The position numbers and the translations under genes were made by a program. Below are positions 45,470 through 56,755 of a stretch of 64,000 bases of DNA, one piece after another; the first letter of the stretch is position 1; each line of letters starts with the position of its first letter. The notes under the pieces were generated by a model. The model saw only the letters and a program-made list of their open reading frames with translations. It had not been told where the DNA came from and made no database searches. The DNA comes from Phaseolus vulgaris (taxonomy: Eukaryota; Streptophyta; Magnoliopsida; Fabales; Fabaceae), in the NCBI RefSeq assembly GCF_000499845.2, contig NC_023756.2:8353344-8417343 (forward strand). Reading direction: 5' to 3'.

Positions 45470-45890
45470 TTTATCTACCCATCACGTCTATACGACAACT
45501 AGAGACCCACATCCAGTCAAGGCTGACCGACACAATCAAAATCATTATGTTTAAACAAAGGATTAACAAATCTAATCAGTGGTCAAGTATTAAGTAATAC
45601 ATTCTTAATTATGATGATAATCATATAAATAGGCACAAATTACAAGAATCAGGTACTTCATCATCCAGTATTAATAGTATCGAGTGTCGAACACCAAAAT
45701 CTTACTTGAGCGTCGGAGTGTCTTTTGCAAGTACCATCCGAGCTTGGAATCCACAAAAACGAGAAGAAGAGTAGCTTAAGGAGAACACAAAGGTGATTTC
45801 AAGAAGTAAGACGAAAAAATAAATGATCGTCCGAGAAAAAAGACAATCGTTCTCTTGGCTCCAATCTCATTCGAAAATTGTTTACATATA
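45470..45890 (+). repeat. Solo LTR of a Tat-type Ty3/gypsy element
   Basis: It contains a TATA box (ATATAAATAGGCAC, about 45624), the Tat R-region phrase CTTGAGCGTCGGAGTGTCTT (about 45695) and an end region (CGTTCTCTTGGC...CTCATTCGA) shared with the LTR at 24424-24805. No internal domain adjoins. Exact ends and target duplication were not resolved. Confidence 0.65.
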
Positions 45891-46726
45891 GTAAAAGTTT
45901 AAAGATCTATAAATAAATATAAAGATACAATTGTACATTACTTATTTACAATAAAAAAATTAAAAAAATATTATTTTTTTTTTATGTATGGTGTAATATT
46001 AAAATTAACCCCTTTATATTATTTCCTTATAAAAATATTTTGTTGTGCTTTAATACTTTTTATCCCAAAAAATACTTCACATGAGTCTAACAACTCTTAC
46101 TCCTCTTTCTCCACCTTATTCATATTTTACTTATTTGTCACATTTGTATACATGAACTAAACGTAATAAAGTTTTATTTTTTATATACTTGATTATAAAT
46201 AAAATAATAAATAATATAATAAAATTCAAATAATTGAATGATTTCATTTTGGATCAAATCACAAACTAAACCAAACTTTGATTCTGAACAAAAATTATAA
46301 ATCAATCCAAAAATATTTTGTTTTAATCCATTATCGATTTGATGCTGAAAAAATTCTAAATCAATCAAAAATATTTTATTTTAATCCATTATCTATTATT
46401 TTTTTAATAGTTTTAGGAAAAGTAGCAATTATATATATTTTAATTATAAACACTGAAAACAAAAAATAACATAATTATAAAGATCATAAGCAGTATTTAG
46501 AAAACTGGAAAACTTATTTTTTTTTTTAAATCTCTATTCAATATTCATACTTATTAGTCAAGTTCTAAAATAATAAATATTTATTTTATACAAGTGGCTA
46601 AATAAATAAGTAAATAAGGAATTCACAAAATTGAATGAGATAAATAGAGAGTTTATTTTAATACTAATGAAACTATTTTATACAGATTATAAATTTTACT
46701 CTTAAATAAAAAGAAGAAAAAAAATT
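45891..46726. other. AT-rich DNA between solo LTR and gene copy B
   Basis: A duplicated 50-bp block (AAATCAATCmAAAAATATTTT) occurs at about 46300-46390. The last 60 bp share the 3' flank of copy A. No other gene. Confidence 0.4.
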
Positions 46727-47203
46727 CTAAAGAATGGGAATGCATCGAAACAAGAGATTCTTAAACGTTCCCCCACGCCTCAAAGGCCGGACCAGTTCCC
46801 AGCAACTCTCTCCGCCGTCGTCCTCCTCCTCCTCCTTCGGCAGAACCCTAGGCGGAATCGGCGGCGGCAGACATTCTCTCCGATCCTGCCTCATCTTAAT
46901 GTCACTCAGTTCCATTTGCAGCGGAAACTTCAGCACCGTTCCAAACATCTCGCTTTTGTGCTTCCGGCAGCTCTCACTCCTCCGCCACCGTTTTCCCTTC
47001 CCGGAAGGAGACCGGAGCCACGTCACGATCCCGTTGGTCCGAGCGGAGGACTCGGATCGCGGCAGAACCCGGGTTTTGCTTTCGCTTTGCGGCGCTGGAC
47101 CGGGTTCGGTCCGGCGCGTTATGACTTTGCCGCAGAAAACGACGTCGTCGGCGCCGGCACTGGCAAAATCAGTTGCGGGAAATTGAAATTCAGAGCTTTG
47201 CAT
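46727..47203 (-). CDS. Uncharacterised basic plant protein, copy B of the duplicate pair
   Basis: This single-exon protein has 158 aa and is about 89% identical to copy A (37424-37897). Differences cluster in the first 20 residues and in the acidic run (one extra residue). The core (FGTVLKFPLQMELSDIKMRQ) and the C terminus (NLLFRCIPIL) are nearly unchanged, consistent with purifying selection. Function is unknown. Both copies lie in the same orientation about 9.3 kb apart and share 3' flank and promoter words, so the whole transcription unit was duplicated and transposons later filled the gap. TATA (TATAAATA) is about 92 bp upstream. The long plus-strand ORFs here are compositional shadows. 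Confidence 0.8.
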   Translation of the reverse strand: MQSSEFQFPATDFASAGADDVVFCGKVITRRTEPGPAPQSESKTRVLPRSESSARTNGIVTWLRSPSGKGKRWRRSESCRKHKSEMFGTVLKFPLQMELSDIKMRQDRRECLPPPIPPRVLPKEEEEDDGGESCWELVRPLRRGGTFKNLLFRCIPIL

Positions 47204-47293
47204 AATGGAACAAGAATTGAACAGTGAGTGTTGTATGAAGAAAAAGGGAATTAGAAAGTGTTGAACTAAGAAAGTTGTAACAGTTTAGAGAAA

Positions 47294-47368
47294 TATTTAT
47301 AGACAGAGAAAAGGAGTAAGAAAAACATTACGCGTAACTTAGTTGTTTTCAGGTGTTTTTTTCTAGAA
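47294..47368 (-). promoter_or_regulatory. Promoter of gene copy B: TATA box and TTCTAGAA motif
   Basis: The minus-strand TATAAATA is at 47294-47301 and TTCTAGAA at 47361-47368. Further TCTAGAAGAA (47381) and GGAATTCTAGAAC (about 47478) occur. The repeated GAA/TTC triplets hint at heat-shock-factor control, which is an inference. Confidence 0.5.
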
Positions 47369-47499
47369 TTGGTTACATAGTCTAGAAGAATTTTTTTTTT
47401 ATATTTGACGTGGTCGTTGGATTTGAAGGTTTGAGGTTGGTTTGTAAGGAAGTTCCTTCAGCACGAGGTTTGTTTTTGGAATTCTAGAACAGTGGTAGT

Positions 47500-47979
47500 T
47501 AATTTATTCCAAAAAAGGGTGAAATTGGTCAGTTTTTCTCACTTTGCACTGCAATCTATTTTTCAAAAGTAAACAGTCAAATAAAAACGCAATTAATTAC
47601 TCATGAATAAACCAAATGTTCTAGTCCTTTGCCACTTATCACACGACAACTTTTCGGTAGTTAGAGAATATTGTTGTGTTTTCACGTTAAAACAATACAA
47701 ATACACGCTTTTTTTTTATTAAAATGAGGTAAAAAAAATTGAATTTATGAAAATGAGTAAAATTTTTAAAAATTACATAAATGAATAAGTCTTGTATGAG
47801 AAATATAATTTTAAAATTAGTAGCGTTTTTAAAACACGATTTCTAGATTAAAATAGATGGGGTATTATGAAAACACAAATTTATGTTTTATTTTTTAATT
47901 TTTTAAAAAGTCGTAGGTTAGATATAGGATTTTTATTTAAAATTTATTTTATTTTATGTTTTAAACATTGTGCATTAAG
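47500..47979. other. Intergenic DNA before the Tat element
   Basis: AT-rich; no gene or repeat that I can support. Confidence 0.4.
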
Positions 47980-47984
47980 AGCAT

Positions 47985-48239
47985 TGTACCGGTCGGCACC
48001 GGACGACCGAGAGGTTCTCATTGAATAACTTAATTAAATATAGAACGTGGTTATACGAGGTTCTCACTCGAGCACTATCACTGACTTGAGCGTCGTAGTG
48101 CAACCGCAGGTACTCCCGCCGACCGATCGAGGCACGCGAAGAGGAAAGGAGACGTGAAGAATAGGACAACCAAGAGTGAAGTAAACAATGTATCGACGTA
48201 GATTAACATTACTTGGCCTCCCATATCCATTCAGGTACA
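47985..48239 (+). repeat. 5' LTR of the Tat element, 219 bp shorter than the 3' LTR
   Basis: This LTR is 255 bp. It is collinear with the 3' LTR except that the segment matching 57102-57323 is replaced by three bases (48058-48060). A possible TATA (TTAAATATAG, about 48035) is retained. Confidence 0.92.
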
Positions 48240-48240
48240 A

Positions 48241-48259
48241 TTGGCGTCCACCGTGGGGC
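48241..48259 (+). other. Primer-binding site of the Tat element
   Basis: TTGGCGTCCACCGTGGGGC begins one base after the LTR end. It has the TGGcg(c/t)ccaccgtgggg form seen also at 10704-10725. Confidence 0.75.
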
Positions 48260-48303
48260 CGAGTAATCACAATCCCCAGACATAAGGATTCCAACGAGTG
48301 AAG

Positions 48304-51300
48304 ATGGCTTCAACAGCAAACAACACTAACAATGACAACACCGCTGAAGAGCATAGGATGATGCTCCAAGCTCTCCAAGTTCAGATGTAGGAGTTACTTC
48401 AGAAAGGAGTTACAGACCAGTTACGTCAGGAGGAGGAGAAGAAAAGACAGGAAGAAGAACGTCAACGACATGTAGAGGAAATGGCTCAGTTAAAAGAGCA
48501 AAACAGAAGATTGATGGAAAGACTCGAGCAATCTGAGCGTGAGGGACATTCACGTGCACCTACTCCACCACCACACCAATCCGGGATGAAGACAATAGCC
48601 CAAACTGTACCTCCCACATCACTCATCCAGCAAACCCACCGGAGTGTGAAGCAGGTAATCCCAAACAGAGTAGCAAATCCAATGGGTCATCCGTTTACAG
48701 ATGATATCATAGCCAGACCTCTCCCCAACAAATGGAGAGGTCTAACCATGAACCTTTACGACGGTTCCACAGACCCAGACGAGCACCTGAATATATTCAG
48801 AACGCAAATGACCCTGTACACAATTGATCGAACGGTATGGTGCAAGGTCTTCCCTACCTCGCTCAGGGAAGGCCCCCTCGGATGGTTCTCTGACCTTCCC
48901 CCTAATTCCTTTGCAAGCTTCGATGCTTTAGAATTGAAATTCACTACACAATATGCTACCAGTAGACCCCATCAGACGTCCTCCATGTCCCTTCTTAACG
49001 TCAAACAAGAAAGAGGAGAATCCTTGAGGGCTTTCATGGACAGATTCAGCAAAGTCTGTATGAGCATACGCAATCTGAATCCAGAGATAGCTATGCACCA
49101 CTTGGTTTCGGCCATACTGCCCGGAAGGTTCACAGAAAGTCTTATCAAACGTCCACCGTACAATATGGATGAATTAAGAACAAGAGCGACAAAATTCATG
49201 CAAATTGAGGAGCATGTTGATTATCATCGCAAAACACATGCTGAAAACACAGACATAAGTAAAGGAATTCGTACTCCCATAGTACCGGCCGACCGAGACC
49301 GGTATCGTTCAAATAGAGGTCCCCGCTTTCATAGTTATACGCCGCTGGTTGCACCAAGGGGTAAGATTTTGGATGAAGCGTTGCAAATTGAATTGATTCC
49401 AACACTGAAACAATCACAAACTCCTCCCAATGCCGACACCAGTAAACGCTGCCAATACCATCCCAACTACGGTCATATGACCGAAGGTTGCCAGGCATTA
49501 AAAGATAAAATAGAAGAACTTGTCCAAGCCGGTCATCTTCGTAAATTTGTGAAGACAACTATAACTACACCTAGATCGCCCCAACGCGACCCGGATCCCC
49601 GAGAACGTTCAGGACGAAGGGACGACCGAACTCGCGACGATCATCATCGCTCAAATAGAAGAAAACGAAGTGAAAGTCCGGTCAGACGGACGAGGCCAAA
49701 AAGCGAAAGTCCCGAGCGCAGAAGTCGAACTAAGCGGAAACTTCGTGCAGTCATCAATACAATCGCCGGACCGGTGTCACTCGGAGCACCCCCTCAAGAA
49801 ATCAATTATATTGCAGGTGGTTTTGCAGGTGGTGGATGCTCCAATTCAGCGTGAAAAAGGCATTTGAGAGCAATCCAATCCTTCCATTCGGCCTCCTCAC
49901 ACCGTAGACCACACATACCACCGATAACGTTCACTGATGATGATTTCACAACAATTGATCCGGCTCAGGACGACCCCATGGTCATAACCGTGGAGATAGA
50001 CAAGTTCGCAATCGCCAAAGTCCTAGTGGATCAAGGTAGCTCGTTCGACATCCTTTATTGGGAGACGTTCAAGAAGATGCAAATTTCAAAGGCAGAGATA
50101 CAACCCTACAACGAGCAGATTGTTGGATTTTCAGGGGAAAGAGTAGATACAAGAGGATTTATTGATTTATACACTACCTTCGGCGACGATTACCTCAGTA
50201 AAACTATCAACATACGATACCTACTCATCAAAGCCCACACATCGTATAATATCTTGCTTGGTCGTCCATCTATCAATAGGTTGAAAGCCATCGTTTCAAC
50301 CCCTTACTTAGCCATGAAATTCCCCTCGGTCAACGGGGATATAGCCACCGTGCATGTGGATCAGAAGATAGCGCGAGAGCTATGTAGCTAGCCTGAAGGT
50401 AGAACCAACCTGAAGGCTATATACCACGTCAGTCGACCGAACCCCAGAACGGGCCGATCGCCAGAAAGACGTTCTAGAGGAAGAAGATCTAGAAGACACT
50501 TAGTCGCTTTAGTCGACCTAGACCCTCGGCTGGATGATCCCCGGATGGAAGCAGGGGAAGATCTTCAACCCATATTCCTCCGCGAAAAAGATTGCAAAAC
50601 GCACATAGGGACGTCCCTAAAGTCGAACGACTGAGATGCAATCAGTAGAACGTTAACAAAAAATGCAGACCTTTTTGCTTGGACTGTTGCGGATATGCCA
50701 GGGGTAAAATCGGATGTTATTACCCACCGTCTCTCTGTCTATAAAGAAGTCAGGCCGATTGCCCAGAAGAAAAGGAAGTTAGGTGAAGAGCAGTGCAAGG
50801 TCGCACGAGAGGAAACAGACAAACTAGTACGAGCTGGTTTTATTCAAAAGGCTCACTATACAACATGGTTGGCCAATGTTGTGATGCTTAAAAAGGCGAA
50901 TGGTAAGTGGAGGATGTGTGTAGATTACACAAACCTTAACAAAGCATGCCCAAAGGACTCGTATCCCTTACCTACAATCGACCGGCTGATCGACGGTGCG
51001 GCCGACCATCACATCCTAAGTTTCCTTGACGCTTATTCGGGATACAACCAAATACAGATGTACCACCGTGATCGAGAGAAGACTGCGTTTAGAACGGATT
51101 CATATAATTTCTTCTACGAGGTTATGTCGTTCGGCCTCAAAAATGCCGGAGCCACATATCAACGACTCATGGACCATGTTTTTCACGACATGATCGGGCA
51201 GAACGTAGAAGTATATGTCGACGACATTGTCGTCAAGTCGGATTCGTGCGAAGAGCACATTTCCGATTTGAAGGAAGTTTATCAAGCCTTGCATCAGTAC

Positions 51301-51771
51301 CGTATGCGTTTGAATCCGGAAAAGTGCGCATTCGGCGTGGAAGGTGACAAGTTCCTAGGCTTCAGGCTTACCCATCGGGGCATAGAGGCCAATCCAGAAA
51401 AATGCAGAGCAATCACGGAAATGAGAAGTCCCAGCGGACTTAAGGAGATCCAGCGGCTAATGGGTCGTCTTACGTCACTATCTCGATTCATACCTAAGCT
51501 GGCCGAACGAACGAGACCTATTATAAAACTTTTGAAGAAAACGACTAAGTTTGAGTGGACAGATGAATGTGAACAGAATTTCCAACATCTAAAAACATTC
51601 CTGACATCCCCACCAGTCATCGAGAAACCGAACATACGCGAGCCCATTATAGTCTACCTTGTTGTCTCCAACGAAGCAGTAAGTTCTGTTTTGGTGCAGG
51701 AAATTGAAGCGGAAGAACGACTGGTATACTTTGTCAGTCGAGTCCTGCAGAGATCCGGTACCAGATGGTAG
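48304..51771 (+). pseudogene. Tat gag-protease-reverse transcriptase polyprotein, broken
   Basis: One frame runs from ATG 48304 to about 51750, broken by TAG 48388, TGA 49852, TAG 50389 and TGA 50632. Gag: a charged coiled-coil start, then a retrotransposon-gag domain (about 48720-49220; GPLGWFSDLPPNSFASFDAL), a zinc-knuckle-like CQYHPNYGHMTEGC (about 49450) and an Arg-rich tail. Protease: VLVDQGSSFDILY at about 50022, and NILLGRPSI. RT: CVDYTNLNKACPKDSYPLP, FLDAYSGYNQI and the catalytic YVDDIVVKS (about 51210). The first RNase H begins YLVVSNEAVSSVL, where the usual acidic residue is Asn. A frameshift at about 51755 ends this frame. Several stops are one C-to-T change from a sense codon. Confidence 0.9.
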
Positions 51772-53729
51772 AAAAAGTCGCACTGGCTTTGGTCATTACC
51801 GCACGACAGATGCGGATGTATTTCCATAATCGCAGGGTCATAGTTAAGACTAATTATCCCATAATGAAGATCCTCACCAAACTTGACCTAGCCGAACGGA
51901 TGATAGGTTGGGCAGTCGAACTGTCAGAAATCCATATCGAATACCAACCTAGGGGGGTCATTAAGTCCCAAGCCCTTGCTAACTTCACAGCAGCGCTCAC
52001 TCCTTATCCGACTGAAGAGAAAACACTCTGATGGACACTATACGTGGACGGATCTTCAAACAGTCATTCGTGCGGAGCAGGAGTTGTACTCAAAGGACCG
52101 GGAGAAATCGTTATCGAGCAAGCCTTGAAGTTTGAATTCAAAGCCTCAAACAATCAAGCCGAGTACGAAGCAATCATTGCAGGTTTATACCTGCCAACCG
52201 AGTTAGAGATAACAAATCTAACTTGTTAAAGCGATTCTCGTCTCGTCATCGGACAGCTCGCAGAAGAGTATGAGGTAAGAGAAACATTGCTTCAACAATA
52301 TTTCCATCTTGTGAAAAATCTCTTAAGCAGGTTTAAAGAAATCTCGTTCCAACGCGTACGGAGGGAAAATAACACTCGGGCGGACGCTCTGTCAAGATTG
52401 GCCACTGTCAAACAGAAAGGGTTCCACCGGTCGGTCATACACGTGACCCTTTCTTAACCAAGTATTGGTGTCGAAGAATGCATGGCGACCGACACCCAAC
52501 CTAATTGGATGACCCCCATCAAGCAATACCTAACCGAAGGAATATGTGATCCGCATTTGGAGAAAACGATGAAACAGCAGGTCGCCCGATATATACTCAT
52601 TGACCAAGACCTCTATCGGAGAGGATACTCCCGTCCTCTCCTAAAATGTCTCAGTCCGGAGCAAGTCACTTATGTGATGAAAGAACTACACGAAGGGATA
52701 TGCGGAACCCATTCAGGAGCACAAACTATGTCCGCCAAAATATTGCGGGCCGGATACTACTGGCCGACCGTGCAAGGAGATTGCACCGAGTATGTCCAAA
52801 AATGTGTAAAAGGTCAGGAGTTCGGCACCCTGTCACACAAAAAACCAGAACATCTACACTACATCTTATCTCCCTGGCCCTTTGTGAAATGGGGGATGGA
52901 TATTATTGGAACCTTTGCACCTGGAAAAGGGCAATGCAAGTTCCTTTTGGTCGATGTCGATTACTTTACCAAGTGGATCGAGGCCGAACCATTGACAGCC
53001 ATCACCGCCCGTAACGTCCAGAATTTCGTTTTGAAAAATATTATTTGCAGGTTCGACCTACCCCAGGTTATTATCACCGATAACGGTCGACAATTTACCA
53101 ACCGAGGGCTAGCTGAATTCTACGAAAAACTCCACATTAAACATATCACTAGTTCGGTCGAACACCCACAAACTAATAGTCAAGCCGAAGCCGCCAACAA
53201 ATTCATCCTCAACGAGTTGAAGAAAAGACTTGGCCCAGCCTAAGGAAATTGGACGGAGGAATTATTAGAAGTTCTCTGGGCCTACCGCTGTACTCCTCAG
53301 TCGACGACTCAGGAAACGCCTTACAGTCTGACGTACGGCACTGAAGCCATGATTCCAGTCGAAATCGGCGAACCTTCATTACGCCGGCAAACATTAGACT
53401 TAGACTTGAACAAAGAAAGTCTACTGGTCGGCCTCGACCTTATCAATGAATTAAGGGACAAATGCAGGATAAGAGAAGAAGCATGCAAGATGCGGGCGGC
53501 AAGAAGATATAACTCAAAGGTGAAACGACGCAGCTATCAAAAAGGAGATTTAGTTTGGCGCATGCGCAGTGACGCTCGGATGGACGGTGGAAAGTTCTCA
53601 AGTAACTGGGAAGGGTCATTCCGTATTGCCGAGACAGCAACAGGGGGAGCATATTACTTAGAATATTTATCAGGAAAACCTATGCCGAGAACGTGGAATG
53701 CCACGCATCTCAAGTTCTATTTCAGTTGA
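51765..53729 (+). pseudogene. Tat RNase H, archaeal-type RNase H and integrase, broken
   Basis: A single frame continues pol with stops TGA 52029, TAA 52227, TAA 52455 and TAA 53241. It holds the rest of the first RNase H (VEKVALALVITARQMRMYF), then the second, archaeal-type RNase H: LYVDGSSNSHSCGAGVVL, NNQAEYEAIIAGL and, after a stop, SDSRLVIGQ and NTRADALSRLA. Integrase: HHCC-type finger HEGICGTH...KCVKGQEF, in which the last zinc ligand (Cys) reads Gly; catalytic D,D,E at GMDIIGTF, ITDNGRQF and QAEAANK; C-terminal SSNWEGSFRI...NATHLKFYFS. Dual RNase H assigns the element to Tat. The product would be non-functional. Confidence 0.9.
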
Positions 53730-53732
53730 TAA

Positions 53733-53815
53733 ATAAACTTAGTGCACTCTTTCCTCGCTCGGTTGTTTTATCCCTAAGGAGGGTTTTCGACCGAGAAGGT
53801 TTTAACGAGACACTT
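53733..53815 (+). other. Conserved post-pol block
   Basis: It contains GCACTCTTTCCTC, CCCTAAGGAGGGTTTTC and GAAGGTTTTAA, the same as the minus-strand block 29304-29386 of the decayed Tat copy. It lies between the pol stop and the tandem array. Confidence 0.7.
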
Positions 53816-53839
53816 TAAATCATTTTACATGAAGCGTTA

Positions 53840-54420
53840 CGATTCTGGACAGAAATTAATAATTCATTAACCGTTCGTTCGGCCAGAATTATAACTTAAA
53901 CGTCAGAATTACCAACTTTGGTCAGAAATTAATATTCCCATTATTAATTTATTAACCGAACAGTTAGCCAGAATTATAACTTAAACGTTATCAGAATTAC
54001 CAACTTTGGTCAGAAATTAATATTATCATTATTAATTTATTAACCGAACGGTCGGCCAGAATTATAATTTAAACGATATCAGAATTACCAACTTTGGTCA
54101 GAAATTAAAATTCCCATTATTAATTAACCGAACGGTCGACTAGAATTATAACTTAAACGTTATCAGAATTACCAACTTTGGTCAGAAATTAATATTTCCA
54201 TTATTAATTTATTAACCGAACAGTCGGCCAGAATTATAACTTAAACGTTATCAGAATTACCAACTTTGGTCAGAAATTAATATTCCCATTATTAATTTAT
54301 TAACCGAACGGTCGGCCAGAATTATAACTTAAACGTTATCAGAATTACCAACTTTGGTCAGAAATTAATATTCCCATTATTAATTAATTAACCGAACGGT
54401 CGATCAGAATTCCCAAATTT
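53840..54420 (+). repeat. 88-bp tandem repeat, about six units
   Basis: ACCAACTTTGGTCAGAAATT recurs at 53911, 53999, 54087, 54171, 54259 and 54347 (spacing 88, once 84). Each unit also has ACCGAACGGTCGGCCAGAAT and TAACTTAAACGTTATCAGAA. Degraded half-units flank the array. ACCGAACGGT is itself near-palindromic. Confidence 0.93.
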
Positions 54421-54885
54421 GTTCGGAAATCAATAATTTTCGTTAGTTATAAACCGTTCGTTCGATCAGAACTGAAATCTTAAGTATAAACATCATTTAT
54501 TAGTTTAAATATTGTTCATCAAATCTTTGGTCAGGAATTGGTATCGATTATCTATCAACCGGCCAAACAGCCAAAACTTCAATTATTGATTATTTGTTAG
54601 TTCGTTTAACCTTTCGTTCGGCCAGAATTAGCACGTCTTGCTTAAGTTACAACACAACTATTGATACAAGTCATTCATTTCGATCAGTCGGCAAAAACAC
54701 TTAGCAGAAATCCATACTAACATTAACAACGCAAAATAAACATTAACAACGCAAAATAAAAGAAAATTGTTCACGGCAGTTAAAATATAAAGCCATAAAT
54801 TTGTCCTTTGCCCACACCCCGGGTCTAGGTAATAACAGTTTCAAATGATGTCAATGGTGTCGTCCGGCTGTGTAGACTCCTCCGG
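54421..54885. other. Non-coding spacer between repeats and antisense gene
   Basis: Weak, diverged echoes of the 88-bp unit (TTTGGTCAGGAATTGG, GTTCGTTCGGCCAGAAT) and a 21-bp tandem duplication (CATTAACAACGCAAAATAAA) at about 54720-54760. No gene. Confidence 0.5.
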
Positions 54886-56625
54886 CTATATAACATCATC
54901 TCCCTGGGGCATCTCAGCTGTTGGATCGATGATCTGGTCATTCTCCTCAGCCTCCTCGTCCCCAAGTGGCATCAGTCGGCCATCTACCACATCCATATTC
55001 GAGTCATACCGCTCATCGTCGGTTGGCACCCCATGGAAAAAGGCAACCTGCTGAACGCCTTGCCTAAAGGACTGCTCGTTGATACTCAGCATGAATCCTT
55101 GAAGTTGTTCAACTTGGGCAGTGAGAGATTCCTTTTCAGCAACCATTTTTTCTTGTTCTTTAATGGCGTCAGCTCGTTCGGCCATCACTTGATTTAAAGT
55201 GACCTTCAAGGCCTCTTGCCCTTCCTTAGCCAACTGAGCATCGTTCTGGGCCTCGTCGACAGCCTTCAAGGCATCCTTCAAGGAGACGGCCGATTCGCTA
55301 AGCTGACACTTCAATTTTGGGATCGACACTGTCTTTACTCTCCTTAATTCATTTCCGATGGCCCTGCTTACCACGGTCGCGCGACACTGCAGCTCCACCA
55401 TTTCCTCAACTAAGTCCAAGGTGGGAATGGCTGTTAGGACGTCCTCGTCCTTCGGACGCAAGTCAAACTACATGGTAGGGGCCACCCTTACGGACGACCC
55501 CAACATGCTAGTAGGACTGCCCGATGAGGATCGAGCTTCAGTGCGGGGTACCTTAGCAGGTCGTCCCCTCTTTCTACCTTGAACAGGAGCGGTAACAGCT
55601 TCAACCGGAACAACCTCCCGCTCGGTCAGCAAAGGAGCAGTCCCAGCAAGAGTAGATATTTTACTCTTGTTCGCTTGTCTTTTCAAAGTATTCATGTATT
55701 TCTTCAGGCTCGGATCCATTGTCAAGACAATATCTGCAAAATACGCACAAAGGTAAGAAACACTAAGTTATTAAGTGAACGACCGAGAGAAAAAGGTGCT
55801 CACCATTCAGGTCTGCCCATTGCTTGGACGACCCATAAAGGGCTATCAGTTCCCGCGTAGGAAGTCTACACGGTAGTTCATTCACAATCATCAAATTTTG
55901 TTTATCGAAGGGAGATAAGGATTCCCAAAACCGATGGTCAAGGGAGGTGGGCTTCTCAGTCCAATGGAACGGGAATTTTGTGGTCCCATCGGCGTTATAG
56001 AACAAGTCCCGACCGTCCGGTTCGACAAACACTTTGAAAAAGTAATCTTTAAAGTTCTTATAGGAAGTAGTAAATACGGAAAAACGCACATTCCCCGGAC
56101 GACTGGACAACGACAACCAACCGACAGGGGTACTTGGGTAAGTATTATAGTAGTATAAAAAAGACTCGGGGTCGGCGTAAGGCCAAATATTTGGCAAATG
56201 ATTTGAAAGGCTTGTAAAATTGCCCACGAATTGGGGTGCAGCTGGGTCGGTGCAACATTGAGAATCCTAAGGACACTCATAGTGAAGTCATCGAAGGGAA
56301 AACTTATATGCAAGTGGGAAAAGAAAGTACTATATATAAAGAAGAAATCATGAGGGGCATTCTACCGACCGTGACATACACGGTCGGTCACACCACATAT
56401 GTCGACAGTCAGCGCCTCGGTCGGGCAATCTGGTGCCAGAAAATTTTTATGAGTAGCAAGAAATTCGTCTAAGTCATCCGAAGACTTTATTTTACTAGGG
56501 ATTTGGAGGACGGATGGGTCAACCCAATCATAACTTGGGTCGTCTAACGACTGCCTCGCACTGCTAGATGCAGTACGAGTCAAGGACGAATCTACAACAT
56601 TCGAAGACTCTATAGAAGAAGGCAT
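54886..56625 (-). pseudogene. Antisense gene of the complete Tat element
   Basis: The gene starts at ATG 56625 (MPSSIESSNVVDSS) and lies opposite to pol. Domain 1 (56500-55810): HISFPFDDFTMSVLRILNV and PTQLHPNSW, then SYKNFKDYFFKVFVEPDGRD and FPFHWTEKP; this pattern resembles the plant 'putative gypsy type transposon' (Transposase_28) family. An intron (55740-55802) has clean borders, AATG|GTGAGC and TTTTGCAG|ATATTG. After it come MDPSLKKYMNTLKRQ, a basic AT-hook-like RKRGRPAK, then a long coiled coil (about 55350-55080) and an acidic tail. Damage: TAG at 56362-56364, a frameshift near 56170 and TAG near 55468. The partner at 25133-28830 has the same plan. Function is unknown; a role in DNA binding or host silencing is only a guess. 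Confidence 0.82.
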
Positions 56626-56747
56626 GACTAACCTTGAATGAAGAAAATGACACAGGCAACAGACTCGACACTCGACGATCGGAGCAAACGGTGCAAGATT
56701 CAGAGAGTGAAAGAAGTTGGAAACCTTCAAATGACCAAATGAAAGGC

Positions 56748-56755
56748 TATTTATA
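56748..56755 (-). promoter_or_regulatory. TATA box of the antisense gene
   Basis: The minus-strand TATAAATA in context CCTATAAATAGCC lies 130 bp before the ATG. The same octamer precedes the antisense gene in the decayed copy (25017-25024), which supports an internal antisense promoter. Confidence 0.7.

Noticed and set aside
53840..54420. CRISPR-like array
   Set aside because: Units are directly adjacent 88-bp tandem repeats with no unique spacers, inside a plant retrotransposon.
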